Notes under the pieces: generated by a model
Seen by the model: only the letters and a program-made list of their open reading frames with translations
What the model was told of the DNA's origin: nothing
Database searches by the model: none
DNA from: UBA12465 sp964408785
Lineage (GTDB): Bacteria; Patescibacteriota; Patescibacteriia; Patescibacteriales; UBA12465
Length of the DNA: 16,758 bases
Assembly: GCA_964408785.1 (NCBI GenBank)
Contig: CAYPAS010000010.1
Span: 1-16,758 of the forward strand
Reading direction: 5' to 3'
Shown here: piece by piece, positions 1-7,924 of the stretch
How the letters are laid out: each line of letters starts with the position of its first letter
Numbering within the stretch: position 1 is the first letter of the stretch
Made by a program: the position numbers and the translations under genes

Positions 1-2
1 CT

Positions 3-3000
3 AATTCTTTCTGGTCCGGATCTTTAACCGGTAATGTTTATAATGCTAACACAGGGAATATCGGGATCGGGGTTACCAACCCGGCTACACTCTTGGACTT
101 AGGGGGAGGAATTAATTATACAAATATTAATGAGACATACCAGATGTCAAGCTCCACGGCAAAGATAATCCAGGTTCGCGATGTTGCTCAATCATCTTTG
201 AATCTGGTTTCAGATACGGATTCTAATGGCAGTGTTATTGGTTCAATATCTTTTAGCCGTTCTCAAGGTCAAACGGATGCTCATCGAAACGTAGCAGGTT
301 TGCGCGCTATCCAGACTAATGGAGGCGGTGGGACTGCTAACAGAGGTGGACAGCTGGAGTTTTGGACTAAACAAAACGGCGGTCCATCAGTTAAAATGGT
401 AATTAATGAGGGTGGCAACGACGGGATTGGGACGACTACGCCAGGAAATAAGTTAACTGTGAATTCTGGCGCCTTAGCCTTTTCCGGAACACCCGCCCTT
501 GCGGGAACGGCGGATGGAATAACTGGTGGTGGGGGAACTTTGTATTTGGAAACCGGAGGAGTCTCAAGGTTATTTATAAATTCTTCTGGTGACGTCGGGA
601 TTGGGACGACGAATCCAAGTTCAAAGTTGCAGATTGAACAAGGAAGTCGGTTTGCTCTAAGAGTTGGAGACACCACTACTCCCGCTAATGATGCCGGTTT
701 ATATTTAAGAACTACTGGTCTTGGAACTATTAGAACAATGAGTGGCAGACTTGGATTGTATACAGATTCCGATTCTGTCGACGGTACAAAAGGGATAACT
801 ATAAATGGCAGCAACGTCGGCATCGGCATCACTAATCCAAGCAATAAACTAGGCTTTAGTGCTAGTACTACTGAAGCTAAGATAGGCTTGAACGGCGGCT
901 ATGTCCGCGGTCTCACTATTATTCCGATTGATGACACTGATGCCGTTTCCAGAAAATATCTTCATGATAACTTTGCTCCTATAGGTATAAATAGCAGTGC
1001 CTTTATTCAAAACGGCAACTCTTTTGGAACCACCGCTACTTTAGGTACTAACGACAACAATCACTTGAACTTCGAGACTAACAATGCCACCAGAATGACT
1101 ATTTATAATAATGGCAATGTGGGGATTGGGACGACAAACCCGACAACGAAATTAGCAATAGATGGTTCGTCTCAGGGTTTATCGATAGGCAAGGGAACTC
1201 TTGTTAATGGTAATAGGCCAGGCATAGATATATATGGCTATGATAATAATCAGCAACATTCATTATCCTTGTATTCTAATTATGATGACTCAAAAAGAAC
1301 TTCAGATATTTCTACGGGACAATATGTTCAACAGTTAAAAATTGATACTTCGGCTGGGAATTCTAATATTATAATAAATCCAGGAACTGGCAACGTCGGT
1401 ATCGGCACAACTAGTCCGACGACGAAGTTGGATGTAGTTGGATCAATAAGAACCAGTGGTCAGTTAATATCCACAGTTGCTAATGGCACTGCTCCTTTGG
1501 CGGTTACTTCGGCAACACTAGTGTCAAATTTAAACGCGGATTTGTTAGATGGAATTGATAGTACGAGAATTCATTACTTGAATAGCACTGCTGGCGAGAT
1601 TTTAGACGCTAACACTATAACCGCGGCGGCCAGAATTTATAGGACAACGGGCGGCGGCTCCAATTTTCCTGTTGCTACCAATAATGCTGGCATATTACAA
1701 AATTTTATTGCTTATGACACTAATTATGGCTATCAAATATTTTCTCAGACTAACGTGGGAAATCTTTATTGGCGCACTAAAAGCACTGGAACTTGGGGTT
1801 CTTGGAAGACTATTTATGACAGTGGCAATCTAACGAATTCTTTAACTGCTAATTATCATGCAAAATGGAATGGCAGCTCATTAGTCAATGGTGTAGTTTA
1901 CGATAATGGAATTAATATAGGTATCGGCATCACTAATCCAAGCAATAAACTAGGCTTTAGTGCTAGTACTACTGAAGCTAAGATAGGCTTGAACGGCGGC
2001 TATGTCCGCGGTCTCACTATTACTCCGATTGATGACACTGATGCCGTTTCCAGAAAATATCTCCATGATAATTTTGCTTCAGCTGGTGCTGCTGGTAATG
2101 TTTTTGGCACAGGAACAGCTAGCTATTTACCTAAATGGACAGCAACTCATACTTTAGCTAATAGTTTAATTTATGATAATGGGACGAATTTAGGGATTGG
2201 GACGACGAGTCCGAGTAGTAAATTAAGTGTTGTTGGGGATATAAACGTAACAAGCGGTAATATTTATTCTGAAACTTATAGAAGTTCAAGAAGTGACGGA
2301 GATATTTACATTCAAGCAAAAACAGCAAGTGATTTTATATCTATTGGTACGGAAGTTGCTCAAAATTTGTTGAGAGTTCAGGGAGACGGCAACGTCGGTA
2401 TCGGCACCAGCACCCCGGTAGCTAAATTGGGAGTTTTTGGATCGGGAAGAGTTATAAATATCGGTGGAGGTCGTATTGGTGGTATGGATTATACACCACT
2501 TTATGATGATGAAGCTGTATCACTTAAATATTTAAGAGATAATTATACTTCCACTTCGACCATAGCTTCTGGTTCTTTCTGGGGTGGATCTTTGACTGGC
2601 AATGTTTATAACGTTAATTCGGGGAATGTGGGTATTGGGACAACGAGCCCAGGCGCGTTACTTGATGTTTCTGGTGTCGCGGGAAATGGAGTTATACATG
2701 CTTTTAAAACAGGGACGGGCGGTGTCTTAATTGGTTATGGTGGAAATGATATTCAGGGACGGACTTCTACTGATGCAAACGGTGATTTGATATTAAACAG
2801 ATACGGCGGCAACGTTGGTATTGGTACCAGTACACCGGGGGCAAAATTAGATGTTTATTACGGAGCTACGCGTTTATGGCATTCAGCTGGGGCATATACA
2901 CAATTTAATGCTAATGAACTTAATCATTATACATCGACGGGAGGAGCTAACACCTTGTATATCCAGTATCCTGGCGGTAATTGGCATACTAATATTGGAC

Positions 3001-6000
3001 ACGGCGCTTTGTTTATCCAGGGTAATAATGGCAATGTCGGTATCGGCACAACCTCTCCGGCCTATAAGTTGGATGTAATTGGTAACGGTTTGCGTATAAG
3101 AAATACTGGTGACGGCTCAGGAATATATTTGAAGCCAGGTGCAAATTCCAGCTCCCCCAATTTAATTGGTAATGGTGGTAATAGTAGCGAAGAAACGGCT
3201 ATTTATGGCGCCGGTAATGTTAGTATAAACATTGATTCAAATAATAATGGCACCAACGGTTTTTATATTAGGCAGAACGCTGAAAGTGGTGGAACAACTT
3301 TGTTTAGCTTGGGTGAAGATAATACAGCTTATTTTAATGGCCCCAACGTCGGCATCGGCATCACCAACCCTTCTTATAAACTAGCTTTCAATGCCAGTAC
3401 TACTGAAGCAAAAATAGGTTTGAATGGCGGCTATGTTCGCGGTTTAACTATCACGCCTATTGATGACACTGATGCTGTTTCTAGGAAGTATTTGCATGAT
3501 AACTTCGCTCCAATAAGCATAAACAGCAATGCCTTTGTTCAAAACGGTAACTCTTTTGGCACAACTGCCACCCTGGGTACGAATGACAATAATCACTTGA
3601 ACTTCGAGACTAATAGCACCACCAGAATGACCATTTACAATAATGGTAATGTCGGAATCGGCATTACTAATCCTTCCTATAAATTACAGGTAAATGGCAA
3701 TTCTTATATTAGTGGTGAATTATACAATCTTTATGGCAAGGCAATAAAGAGGGGGAATGACGCGACTATCGCTACCGACGGCTGGTATCGTATCGCTCAA
3801 ACTTCCGGTGACAGAGCTTCTGGCATGTTTAATGTCATGGATATGACCAGCAGTCGCCATCAATCAATATTCCTTTATGCTTCGGCGGCGTATGCTAGCG
3901 GTGGCAATAATTATCAGCTTTCATTGAATATTCTTTCCAATAATTTTCACGGTACCCAGGCTTTTACCAAATTCCGTTTAGTCAGGGGTAGTACTTATGA
4001 CCCAGTTTATTTGGAGGTTTATGTGGCTAACGTTGCTAGCAATAGCGTCCGTTATATATTATCGGATAACAACTGGGATTCTGGTTGGACGCCAGTTGAT
4101 TGGACGGCTGGCAGTATCCCGTCTGGATATACAGCGATTGAATATTCGTCTGATAACATCTCGATGAATGTTAGCAATAACATGTTGTTGAATAATTACG
4201 GAACCATGAGCATCGGCACGACCACGGCAACCTCATCTTCCCGTTTATTCCTTCAGCCGGCAGGTGGTTCGACTTCTAATGTAATCAACGTTAACGGTGC
4301 CGCTATCGGTGGCCTGGATTTAACTCCGATTAATTCCGACCAGGCTGTTCCTTTGGGGTATTTGCAGAACAATTTTACTTCAACTTCAACTATTGCTGCC
4401 ACTTCTTTCTGGGGTGGATCTTTGACTGGTAATGTTTATAGCAAGAACACTGGGAATGTGGGGGTGGGGACAACAAATCCGACTGTAAATTTTCAAATTT
4501 CTCGGGCTGGTAATGGAGAAGCTGTTAGAATACAAAATTCTAGCGAAGGGATTAGTTATGCTGGTTTATTTATTTCTCCGCCGTCTTGGAATAACGGCTC
4601 CACAGCGATACCTGCTTGGATTAGGTCTTACAGTAATGCCGGTTTAGAGTTATTTTCCAATACTACTGGAGGAGGTGCCAACAATCCTAAGCTAAGTTTG
4701 GTAAGCAGTGATTCTATTAGATTTTCTTTTTCCACGACCAATACGACTAATCCTACTGATGCGAATTGGTCTGAAAAAATGAGAATAAACTCCGCCGGTA
4801 ACGTCGGAATTGGGACGACGAATCCGAATGGAAAGCTCGAAATCCAAAGTAACGTGCCAGGAGGCGAGCTGTTGACACGGATACGAAATTTTTCCACCAC
4901 AGACAATAGTTATGCCACACTTCTGTTGCAGGCAACTACAGCTGATTCATATTCCGGAGGTGGCCTGAGAGTGTATAGGGGGCCGAATCCAAGAATGGAG
5001 ATAGTCATGGACTCTGACTCCGGATGGACATCCACGGAGGGGATTACCATACAAGACGGTGGCAACGTCGGCATTGGCACCACCTCTCCAGCTTATAAGT
5101 TAGATGTCGTCGGTTCGGTTAATGCCTCTTCTTATAGTATTGGCGCTAAGGCTTATTTAGAAAACAATGGCACAGAAGGTGTTTTGCGCTTACGTAATGG
5201 TAGCAATTGGGGCTTTATCGCTCGTGGTTATTCTAATTCCCCAGTAATTGGTGCTCACGCCGGCGGCAGTTTGAATATTGGTGGTTTTTCTGCTATTGAT
5301 GGTTCAGCTTATACTACGACAGCCACCTTTGATTTTACAACCAAGAACTTAGGTATCGCTTCGACCACTCCTAAAGCAAAATTAGCTATTTCTTCTAGTA
5401 CCGCTGTTGTCATTAATGTCGGTGGCGGTCGGGTTGGCGGCTTAGATTATACCCCGGTAAATGATGATGAAGCCGTGCCTTTGGCTTATCTTAAAAATAA
5501 CTACGCGGCCGGCGATAAATGGAGCAAGGGCGGCGACACTATGGCTAATACTTTAACTCTTGGAACTAAGAATTATTATCCTCTCCCATTTATTACCAAT
5601 GATACTGAAAGAATGCGTTTAACCGAGGGTGGCAATTTAGTTATCGGCACTACCACCGCTTCCGTTCGTTTACACGTGGAAAGCCCTGCTGGTCCGGTTG
5701 CTTATTTCAGCAGTCGCATCAATAATGGCAATTATTCCGGTTATATCGGTAATGGCCAGTCTTATTCTTTAGACGAATTCGGTCTTTACGAAGCTTTTAG
5801 TGGTAAGGCTTTGGCCGCTTATGATACTGCCAGTGCCTTACTTAATTATGGCGGCGCTTTGTTTATTGATTCGACTAGTCACGTCGGTATCGGCACTTCT
5901 AATCCGGGAACAGCTAGCTTGAAAGTTGTCGGCGACGCAGTGGTTACTGGCACTTTATCTACTCAGACTGGTTCTGACTTTGCTGAAGAGTTCCGCAGTG

Positions 6001-6368
6001 CTGGCGAATTAGAGCCGGGAACTGTCGTGGTTATGGGTGATCTTGGTTATAAGTCAGTCAAAGCTTCTGGTGGCGCTTATGACAAAACCGTAGTTGGTAT
6101 CGTTTCTGATAACCCTTCCATTATTGCCGGTCACATTAAGACGACTGCTAAGGAAAATAAGGTAGTGGTGGCCATGTCCGGTGTCGTTTCTGTTAAAGTG
6201 ACTGCCACTGGTGGCCGTATTGAACGGGGTGATTTGTTAACAACTTCTTCCATTTCTGGTCAGGCGATGAAAGCTAAAGATTATCGTTCCGGCACTATTA
6301 TCGGTAAAGCCTTGGAGGATTTAGAAGGGAAGTCGGGCGTGATAAAAGTCCTGGTTAATTTGCAGTAG
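3..6368 (+). CDS. Giant modular surface/tail-fibre-like repeat protein, 5'-truncated by window edge
   Basis: The frame is open from base 3, so the gene starts outside the window; the in-frame TTG at 93 lies inside a repeat and is not a credible start. At least 2121 residues are visible. They consist of many short modules of the type 'GNVGIGTTNPSSKL', joined by 'WGGSLTGNVY' linkers and 'DAVSRKYLHDNF'-type segments that resemble phage tail-fibre repeats. About nt 1525-1840 resembles the pyocin-knob/tail-fibre 'WRTKSTGTWGSWKTIYDSG' domain. About nt 3714-4160 is a larger non-repeat domain. The last ~140 residues (from about nt 5950; 'SDFAEEFRSAGELEPGTVVV', then 'VVGIVSDNPSIIAG') resemble the Peptidase_G2/intramolecular chaperone ends of phage appendages. 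Likely a secreted, trimeric, elongated adhesin or fibre. The N-terminal signal is not visible, and binding partners are unknown. Confidence 0.85.
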   Translation, partial: NSFWSGSLTGNVYNANTGNIGIGVTNPATLLDLGGGINYTNINETYQMSSSTAKIIQVRDVAQSSLNLVSDTDSNGSVIGSISFSRSQGQTDAHRNVAGLRAIQTNGGGGTANRGGQLEFWTKQNGGPSVKMVINEGGNDGIGTTTPGNKLTVNSGALAFSGTPALAGTADGITGGGGTLYLETGGVSRLFINSSGDVGIGTTNPSSKLQIEQGSRFALRVGDTTTPANDAGLYLRTTGLGTIRTMSGRLGLYTDSDSVDGTKGITINGSNVGIGITNPSNKLGFSASTTEAKIGLNGGYVRGLTIIPIDDTDAVSRKYLHDNFAPIGINSSAFIQNGNSFGTTATLGTNDNNHLNFETNNATRMTIYNNGNVGIGTTNPTTKLAIDGSSQGLSIGKGTLVNGNRPGIDIYGYDNNQQHSLSLYSNYDDSKRTSDISTGQYVQQLKIDTSAGNSNIIINPGTGNVGIGTTSPTTKLDVVGSIRTSGQLISTVANGTAPLAVTSATLVSNLNADLLDGIDSTRIHYLNSTAGEILDANTITAAARIYRTTGGGSNFPVATNNAGILQNFIAYDTNYGYQIFSQTNVGNLYWRTKSTGTWGSWKTIYDSGNLTNSLTANYHAKWNGSSLVNGVVYDNGINIGIGITNPSNKLGFSASTTEAKIGLNGGYVRGLTITPIDDTDAVSRKYLHDNFASAGAAGNVFGTGTASYLPKWTATHTLANSLIYDNGTNLGIGTTSPSSKLSVVGDINVTSGNIYSETYRSSRSDGDIYIQAKTASDFISIGTEVAQNLLRVQGDGNVGIGTSTPVAKLGVFGSGRVINIGGGRIGGMDYTPLYDDEAVSLKYLRDNYTSTSTIASGSFWGGSLTGNVYNVNSGNVGIGTTSPGALLDVSGVAGNGVIHAFKTGTGGVLIGYGGNDIQGRTSTDANGDLILNRYGGNVGIGTSTPGAKLDVYYGATRLWHSAGAYTQFNANELNHYTSTGGANTLYIQYPGGNWHTNIGHGALFIQGNNGNVGIGTTSPAYKLDVIGNGLRIRNTGDGSGIYLKPGANSSSPNLIGNGGNSSEETAIYGAGNVSINIDSNNNGTNGFYIRQNAESGGTTLFSLGEDNTAYFNGPNVGIGITNPSYKLAFNASTTEAKIGLNGGYVRGLTITPIDDTDAVSRKYLHDNFAPISINSNAFVQNGNSFGTTATLGTNDNNHLNFETNSTTRMTIYNNGNVGIGITNPSYKLQVNGNSYISGELYNLYGKAIKRGNDATIATDGWYRIAQTSGDRASGMFNVMDMTSSRHQSIFLYASAAYASGGNNYQLSLNILSNNFHGTQAFTKFRLVRGSTYDPVYLEVYVANVASNSVRYILSDNNWDSGWTPVDWTAGSIPSGYTAIEYSSDNISMNVSNNMLLNNYGTMSIGTTTATSSSRLFLQPAGGSTSNVINVNGAAIGGLDLTPINSDQAVPLGYLQNNFTSTSTIAATSFWGGSLTGNVYSKNTGNVGVGTTNPTVNFQISRAGNGEAVRIQNSSEGISYAGLFISPPSWNNGSTAIPAWIRSYSNAGLELFSNTTGGGANNPKLSLVSSDSIRFSFSTTNTTNPTDANWSEKMRINSAGNVGIGTTNPNGKLEIQSNVPGGELLTRIRNFSTTDNSYATLLLQATTADSYSGGGLRVYRGPNPRMEIVMDSDSGWTSTEGITIQDGGNVGIGTTSPAYKLDVVGSVNASSYSIGAKAYLENNGTEGVLRLRNGSNWGFIARGYSNSPVIGAHAGGSLNIGGFSAIDGSAYTTTATFDFTTKNLGIASTTPKAKLAISSSTAVVINVGGGRVGGLDYTPVNDDEAVPLAYLKNNYAAGDKWSKGGDTMANTLTLGTKNYYPLPFITNDTERMRLTEGGNLVIGTTTASVRLHVESPAGPVAYFSSRINNGNYSGYIGNGQSYSLDEFGLYEAFSGKALAAYDTASALLNYGGALFIDSTSHVGIGTSNPGTASLKVVGDAVVTGTLSTQTGSDFAEEFRSAGELEPGTVVVMGDLGYKSVKASGGAYDKTVVGIVSDNPSIIAGHIKTTAKENKVVVAMSGVVSVKVTATGGRIERGDLLTTSSISGQAMKAKDYRSGTIIGKALEDLEGKSGVIKVLVNLQ
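823..977 (+). repeat. Coding module repeat, copy 1 of 3
   Basis: A 155-nt block encoding the 'GITNPSNKLGFSASTTEAKI' through 'YLHDNFA' module. It is nearly identical to 1924-2078 (only a few mismatches), while the third copy at 3355-3509 encodes almost the same protein with many synonymous changes. Downstream, 978-1128 is also shared with 3510-3660, so copies 1 and 3 form a longer duplicated segment of about 300 nt. Confidence 0.9.
1924..2078 (+). repeat. Coding module repeat, copy 2 of 3
   Basis: Near-identical at DNA level to 823-977. After position 2078 the sequence departs from copies 1 and 3 into a different linker ('AGNVFGTGTASYLPKWTAT'), which shows that modules are recombined as units. 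Confidence 0.9.
2821..3031 (+). repeat. Intergenic-copy repeat shared with the right-hand giant gene
   Basis: Positions 2821-2883 match 15471-15533 with one mismatch, and 2977-3031 match 15634-15688 exactly as read by eye. The matching parts flank the run of Ns, so this block gives the probable sequence and length (93 nt) of the missing part. It encodes the 'TPGAKLDVYYGATRLWH' module. Confidence 0.9.
3355..3660 (+). repeat. Coding module repeat, copy 3 of 3, long form
   Basis: Encodes the same peptide module as 823-977 plus the following segment 978-1128 ('NGNSFGTTATLGTNDNNHLN'). Differences from copy 1 are mainly at third codon positions, indicating an older duplication kept under protein-level constraint. 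Confidence 0.85.
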
Positions 6369-6400
6369 TTACCGCCTGGCTTTTAGTTGAGAGAGAAAAT

Positions 6401-6409
6401 TGTTATAAT
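6401..6409 (+). promoter_or_regulatory. Extended -10 promoter for the structured RNA / RT operon
   Basis: TGTTATAAT fits the extended -10 form TGnTATAAT exactly. There is no good -35 box at the usual distance; TTGAGA at 6387-6392 is only 11 nt upstream, too close to serve. The expected start is about 6416, a few bases before the left arm of the RNA stem at 6423. This makes the RNA the first thing transcribed from this promoter. Confidence 0.6.
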
Positions 6410-6437
6410 ATTTTTCGGTGAATAAGCTTTCTAATTA

Positions 6438-6494
6438 CCGCCTTTAAAACTCTAGAAGAGGTATCGATAGTCGGCTGGCCGCCGCCTTTAAAAC
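6438..6494 (+). repeat. 13-nt direct repeat CCGCCTTTAAAAC inside the RNA
   Basis: CCGCCTTTAAAAC occurs exactly at 6438-6450 and 6482-6494. The CCGCCT part of either copy can pair with AGGCGG at 6653-6658 in the right arm, so two alternative closing stems are possible. A further CCGCC at 6494-6498 can pair with GGCGG at 6515-6519. Confidence 0.85.
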
Positions 6495-6663
6495 CGCCGA
6501 TACCGGTGGCGCGCGGCGGGCCGATTAAGTGGACCAGGTCTCCCTGGCCCGATGTGGATTACCGTGTGGCAGTCCACCGCTGTCCTATCTAGTGTTAGTA
6601 GTAGGACTCAATGTCATAAATGATGGCTGGCCGTGAGGTACAGTCAAACTAGAGGCGGTTATT

Positions 6664-6667
6664 AGGA
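6664..6667 (+). promoter_or_regulatory. Candidate ribosome binding site of the RT gene, buried in the RNA stem
   Basis: AGGA lies 12 nt before the ATG at 6680 and is the only Shine-Dalgarno-like sequence nearby. It falls within the right arm (6653-6673) of the long stem, so the folded RNA would hide it. The spacing is longer than ideal, so the assignment is uncertain. Confidence 0.4.
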
Positions 6668-6679
6668 AGCTTATTTTTT

Positions 6680-7924
6680 ATGTTCAAACAGATAGTCAGC
6701 CGTGATAATTTAAAAAAGGCTTATTTAGTTTTAGCTTCGCAGATAGAACTTGACGGCCGTAGTGGACGCTATGCTGGTTATGATAGCTATAAACTAGAAG
6801 ATATCGATGTTGTTTCTGAAGATATCTTAGAAGAAGCCAGAGAAGAATTGCTAGCTGGCCAAGAATTGTCGCCAGCTTTGCTTTTTAAGATACCCAAGAA
6901 AAGCAATCCGCAAAAAACTAGGGAAGTTTTTATTTATTGTTTGAAAGACCGGATAAAAGCCCAGGCGATATATCAAGTCGTCGAAGCGGTTTTTGATGCT
7001 TATTTATCGCCCTGGCTTTTTTCTTATCGTTCTTCTCATCCCAGCTATTATGCGGCCAGGAGCACCGTCCGCCACTATGGTCGCTATTTTTCTCGCGACT
7101 ATGTTTTGTTGGCTGATGCCGCCAATTATTCTAGCAATATTGACCGGGATATTTTAAAGGAAAAATTAAAAGTTTTGGATTTTTCTAAAGAAGTTTTGGC
7201 TTTGCTATATCTTTATATTGATAACCGTTTTTTAAAAGGCAGCCGTTTTGAACAGACGCCGCTGGGAATAATTTCTGGAACACCGCTTACCGGTCTTTTC
7301 GCCAATCTTTATCTGGATGAATTGGATAAATATGCCGGCCGCCAAGTGGATTTCTATCGTCGGGTCGGCGATGATTTAATCGCTTTTGATAAAGAGGAGG
7401 GAAAGATAGCTTCTTTGAAAGAATATCTTTTGGGGGCCGCTAATCGTTTGAAAGTTGATCTTAACGCTTCGAAAACCAAGAGTTTATCGGCGGCGGCGGA
7501 TTTTGAATATCTCGGCTATCATTTTGCCGGCGGTCAGGTTTCTTTTAGTCGCAGTTTTGTGGCCGGTACTATCCGTACTTGGCGGCAATTATTTCCTCGC
7601 TCTGATCGTCATCCGGCGCATTGGAAAACTAAGAACGTTAAGAGTTTGCTTAATAAAGAAGAACAAAGTTTGCGTCAAGCTTTTAAACAATTAGTCTGGC
7701 AGAAAAATTTAGTTAATGATTGGCGGGCGATAGAAGCGTTGTCGGAAGCTTTTTTCCGAATATTAACCGCCTATTTTTTTGGATCATACACGCCACGCCA
7801 TCGCCGTCTTTTACCCAAATATTTGAAGCGCCTATCTTTGAAATCAATTTATCAATATTTTCTTGATTGCCAATATGGCTATAAACGAAAAACAAGCCGC
7901 CATCTTACTGGAAAGACGCGCTGA
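6680..7924 (+). CDS. Reverse transcriptase, group II-like fold, unclassified, with upstream structured RNA
   Basis: A 414-residue RNA-directed polymerase. Fingers motifs are visible at about 69-117 ('LFKIPKKSN', 'KTREVFIYCLKDRIKAQAIY', 'WLFSYRS'). Motif A has the catalytic Asp in 'LLADAANYSSNID' (D146). Motif B is 'GIISGTPLTGLFANLYLDEL' (196-215). Motif C is 'RRVGDDLIAF' with VGDD at 229-232 instead of YxDD; both Asp residues are kept, so it should be active. 'LNASKT' and 'FEYLGYHF' follow at about 261-282. The C-terminal ~110 residues are basic and helical-looking. There is no HNH endonuclease and no retron NAxxH or VTG motif. Motif B lacks the SQ typical of diversity-generating retroelement RTs. 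It starts six bases after the RNA stem and overlaps the next gene by about 50 nt. Family membership among group II-like, UG/DRT-type or other lineages is open. Confidence 0.88.
   Translation: MFKQIVSRDNLKKAYLVLASQIELDGRSGRYAGYDSYKLEDIDVVSEDILEEAREELLAGQELSPALLFKIPKKSNPQKTREVFIYCLKDRIKAQAIYQVVEAVFDAYLSPWLFSYRSSHPSYYAARSTVRHYGRYFSRDYVLLADAANYSSNIDRDILKEKLKVLDFSKEVLALLYLYIDNRFLKGSRFEQTPLGIISGTPLTGLFANLYLDELDKYAGRQVDFYRRVGDDLIAFDKEEGKIASLKEYLLGAANRLKVDLNASKTKSLSAAADFEYLGYHFAGGQVSFSRSFVAGTIRTWRQLFPRSDRHPAHWKTKNVKSLLNKEEQSLRQAFKQLVWQKNLVNDWRAIEALSEAFFRILTAYFFGSYTPRHRRLLPKYLKRLSLKSIYQYFLDCQYGYKRKTSRHLTGKTR

Larger units (their letters stand above)
6423..6673 (+). repeat. Long inverted repeat enclosing the RNA core
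   Basis: The left arm 6423-6443 begins TAAGCTT and ends ACCGCCT; the right arm 6653-6673 begins AGGCGGT and ends AAGCTTA. A second short pairing, CTCTAG 6450-6455 with CTAGAG 6649-6654, competes slightly with or extends the stem. The geometry resembles retron a1/a2 repeats, which bring the two ends of an msr-msd RNA together. Confidence 0.85.
6416..6679 (+). ncRNA. Structured RNA directly upstream of the reverse transcriptase gene
   Basis: No ORF covers this stretch. Arms 6423-6443 and 6653-6673 pair over 21 positions with one G-U pair and one mismatch. Inside them, 6471-6580 has 74 G/C in 110 bases by my count, in an otherwise AT-rich window. Possible internal helices are GGTATCG 6460-6466 with 6498-6504, CCAGG 6534-6538 with 6543-6547 (TCTC loop), GTGGA 6554-6558 with 6573-6577, and GTCCTA 6582-6587 with 6602-6607. 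TCGGC 6471-6475 could pair with GCCGA 6520-6524, which would form a pseudoknot. Six Ts (6674-6679) follow the closing stem, giving a terminator-like end just before the RT start codon. It could be a template or scaffold RNA for the RT, or a structured leader. It is not a recognised family. Ends are predicted, not seen. Confidence 0.65.

Noticed and set aside
93..95. TTG at 93 as the start of the left giant gene
   Set aside because: The frame is open to the window edge and the upstream codons (NSFWSGSLTGNVY...) are a typical module, so the true start is outside.
281..844. 187-codon minus-strand open frame opposite the giant repeat gene
   Set aside because: It is a shadow of the repetitive GGNVGIGTTNP coding; it reads as low-complexity Pro/Val-rich sequence with no promoter or family likeness. 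Similar minus-strand frames at 4628-4906, 11712-11975 and 14329-14553 have the same cause.
6387..6392. TTGAGA as -35 box of the RNA promoter
   Set aside because: It lies only 11 nt from the -10 box, too close for a normal promoter; the extended -10 is the better explanation.
6423..6673. Structured RNA as a group II intron around the RT
   Set aside because: I could not find a domain V-like hairpin at the 3' end, the RT lies outside rather than within the structure, and the protein lacks a maturase/endonuclease arrangement.
6423..7924. Classical retron (msr-msd plus RT)
   Set aside because: The inverted arms fit, but the RT has no NAxxH or VTG motif and the RNA has no obvious single long msd hairpin. 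Kept only as an analogy.
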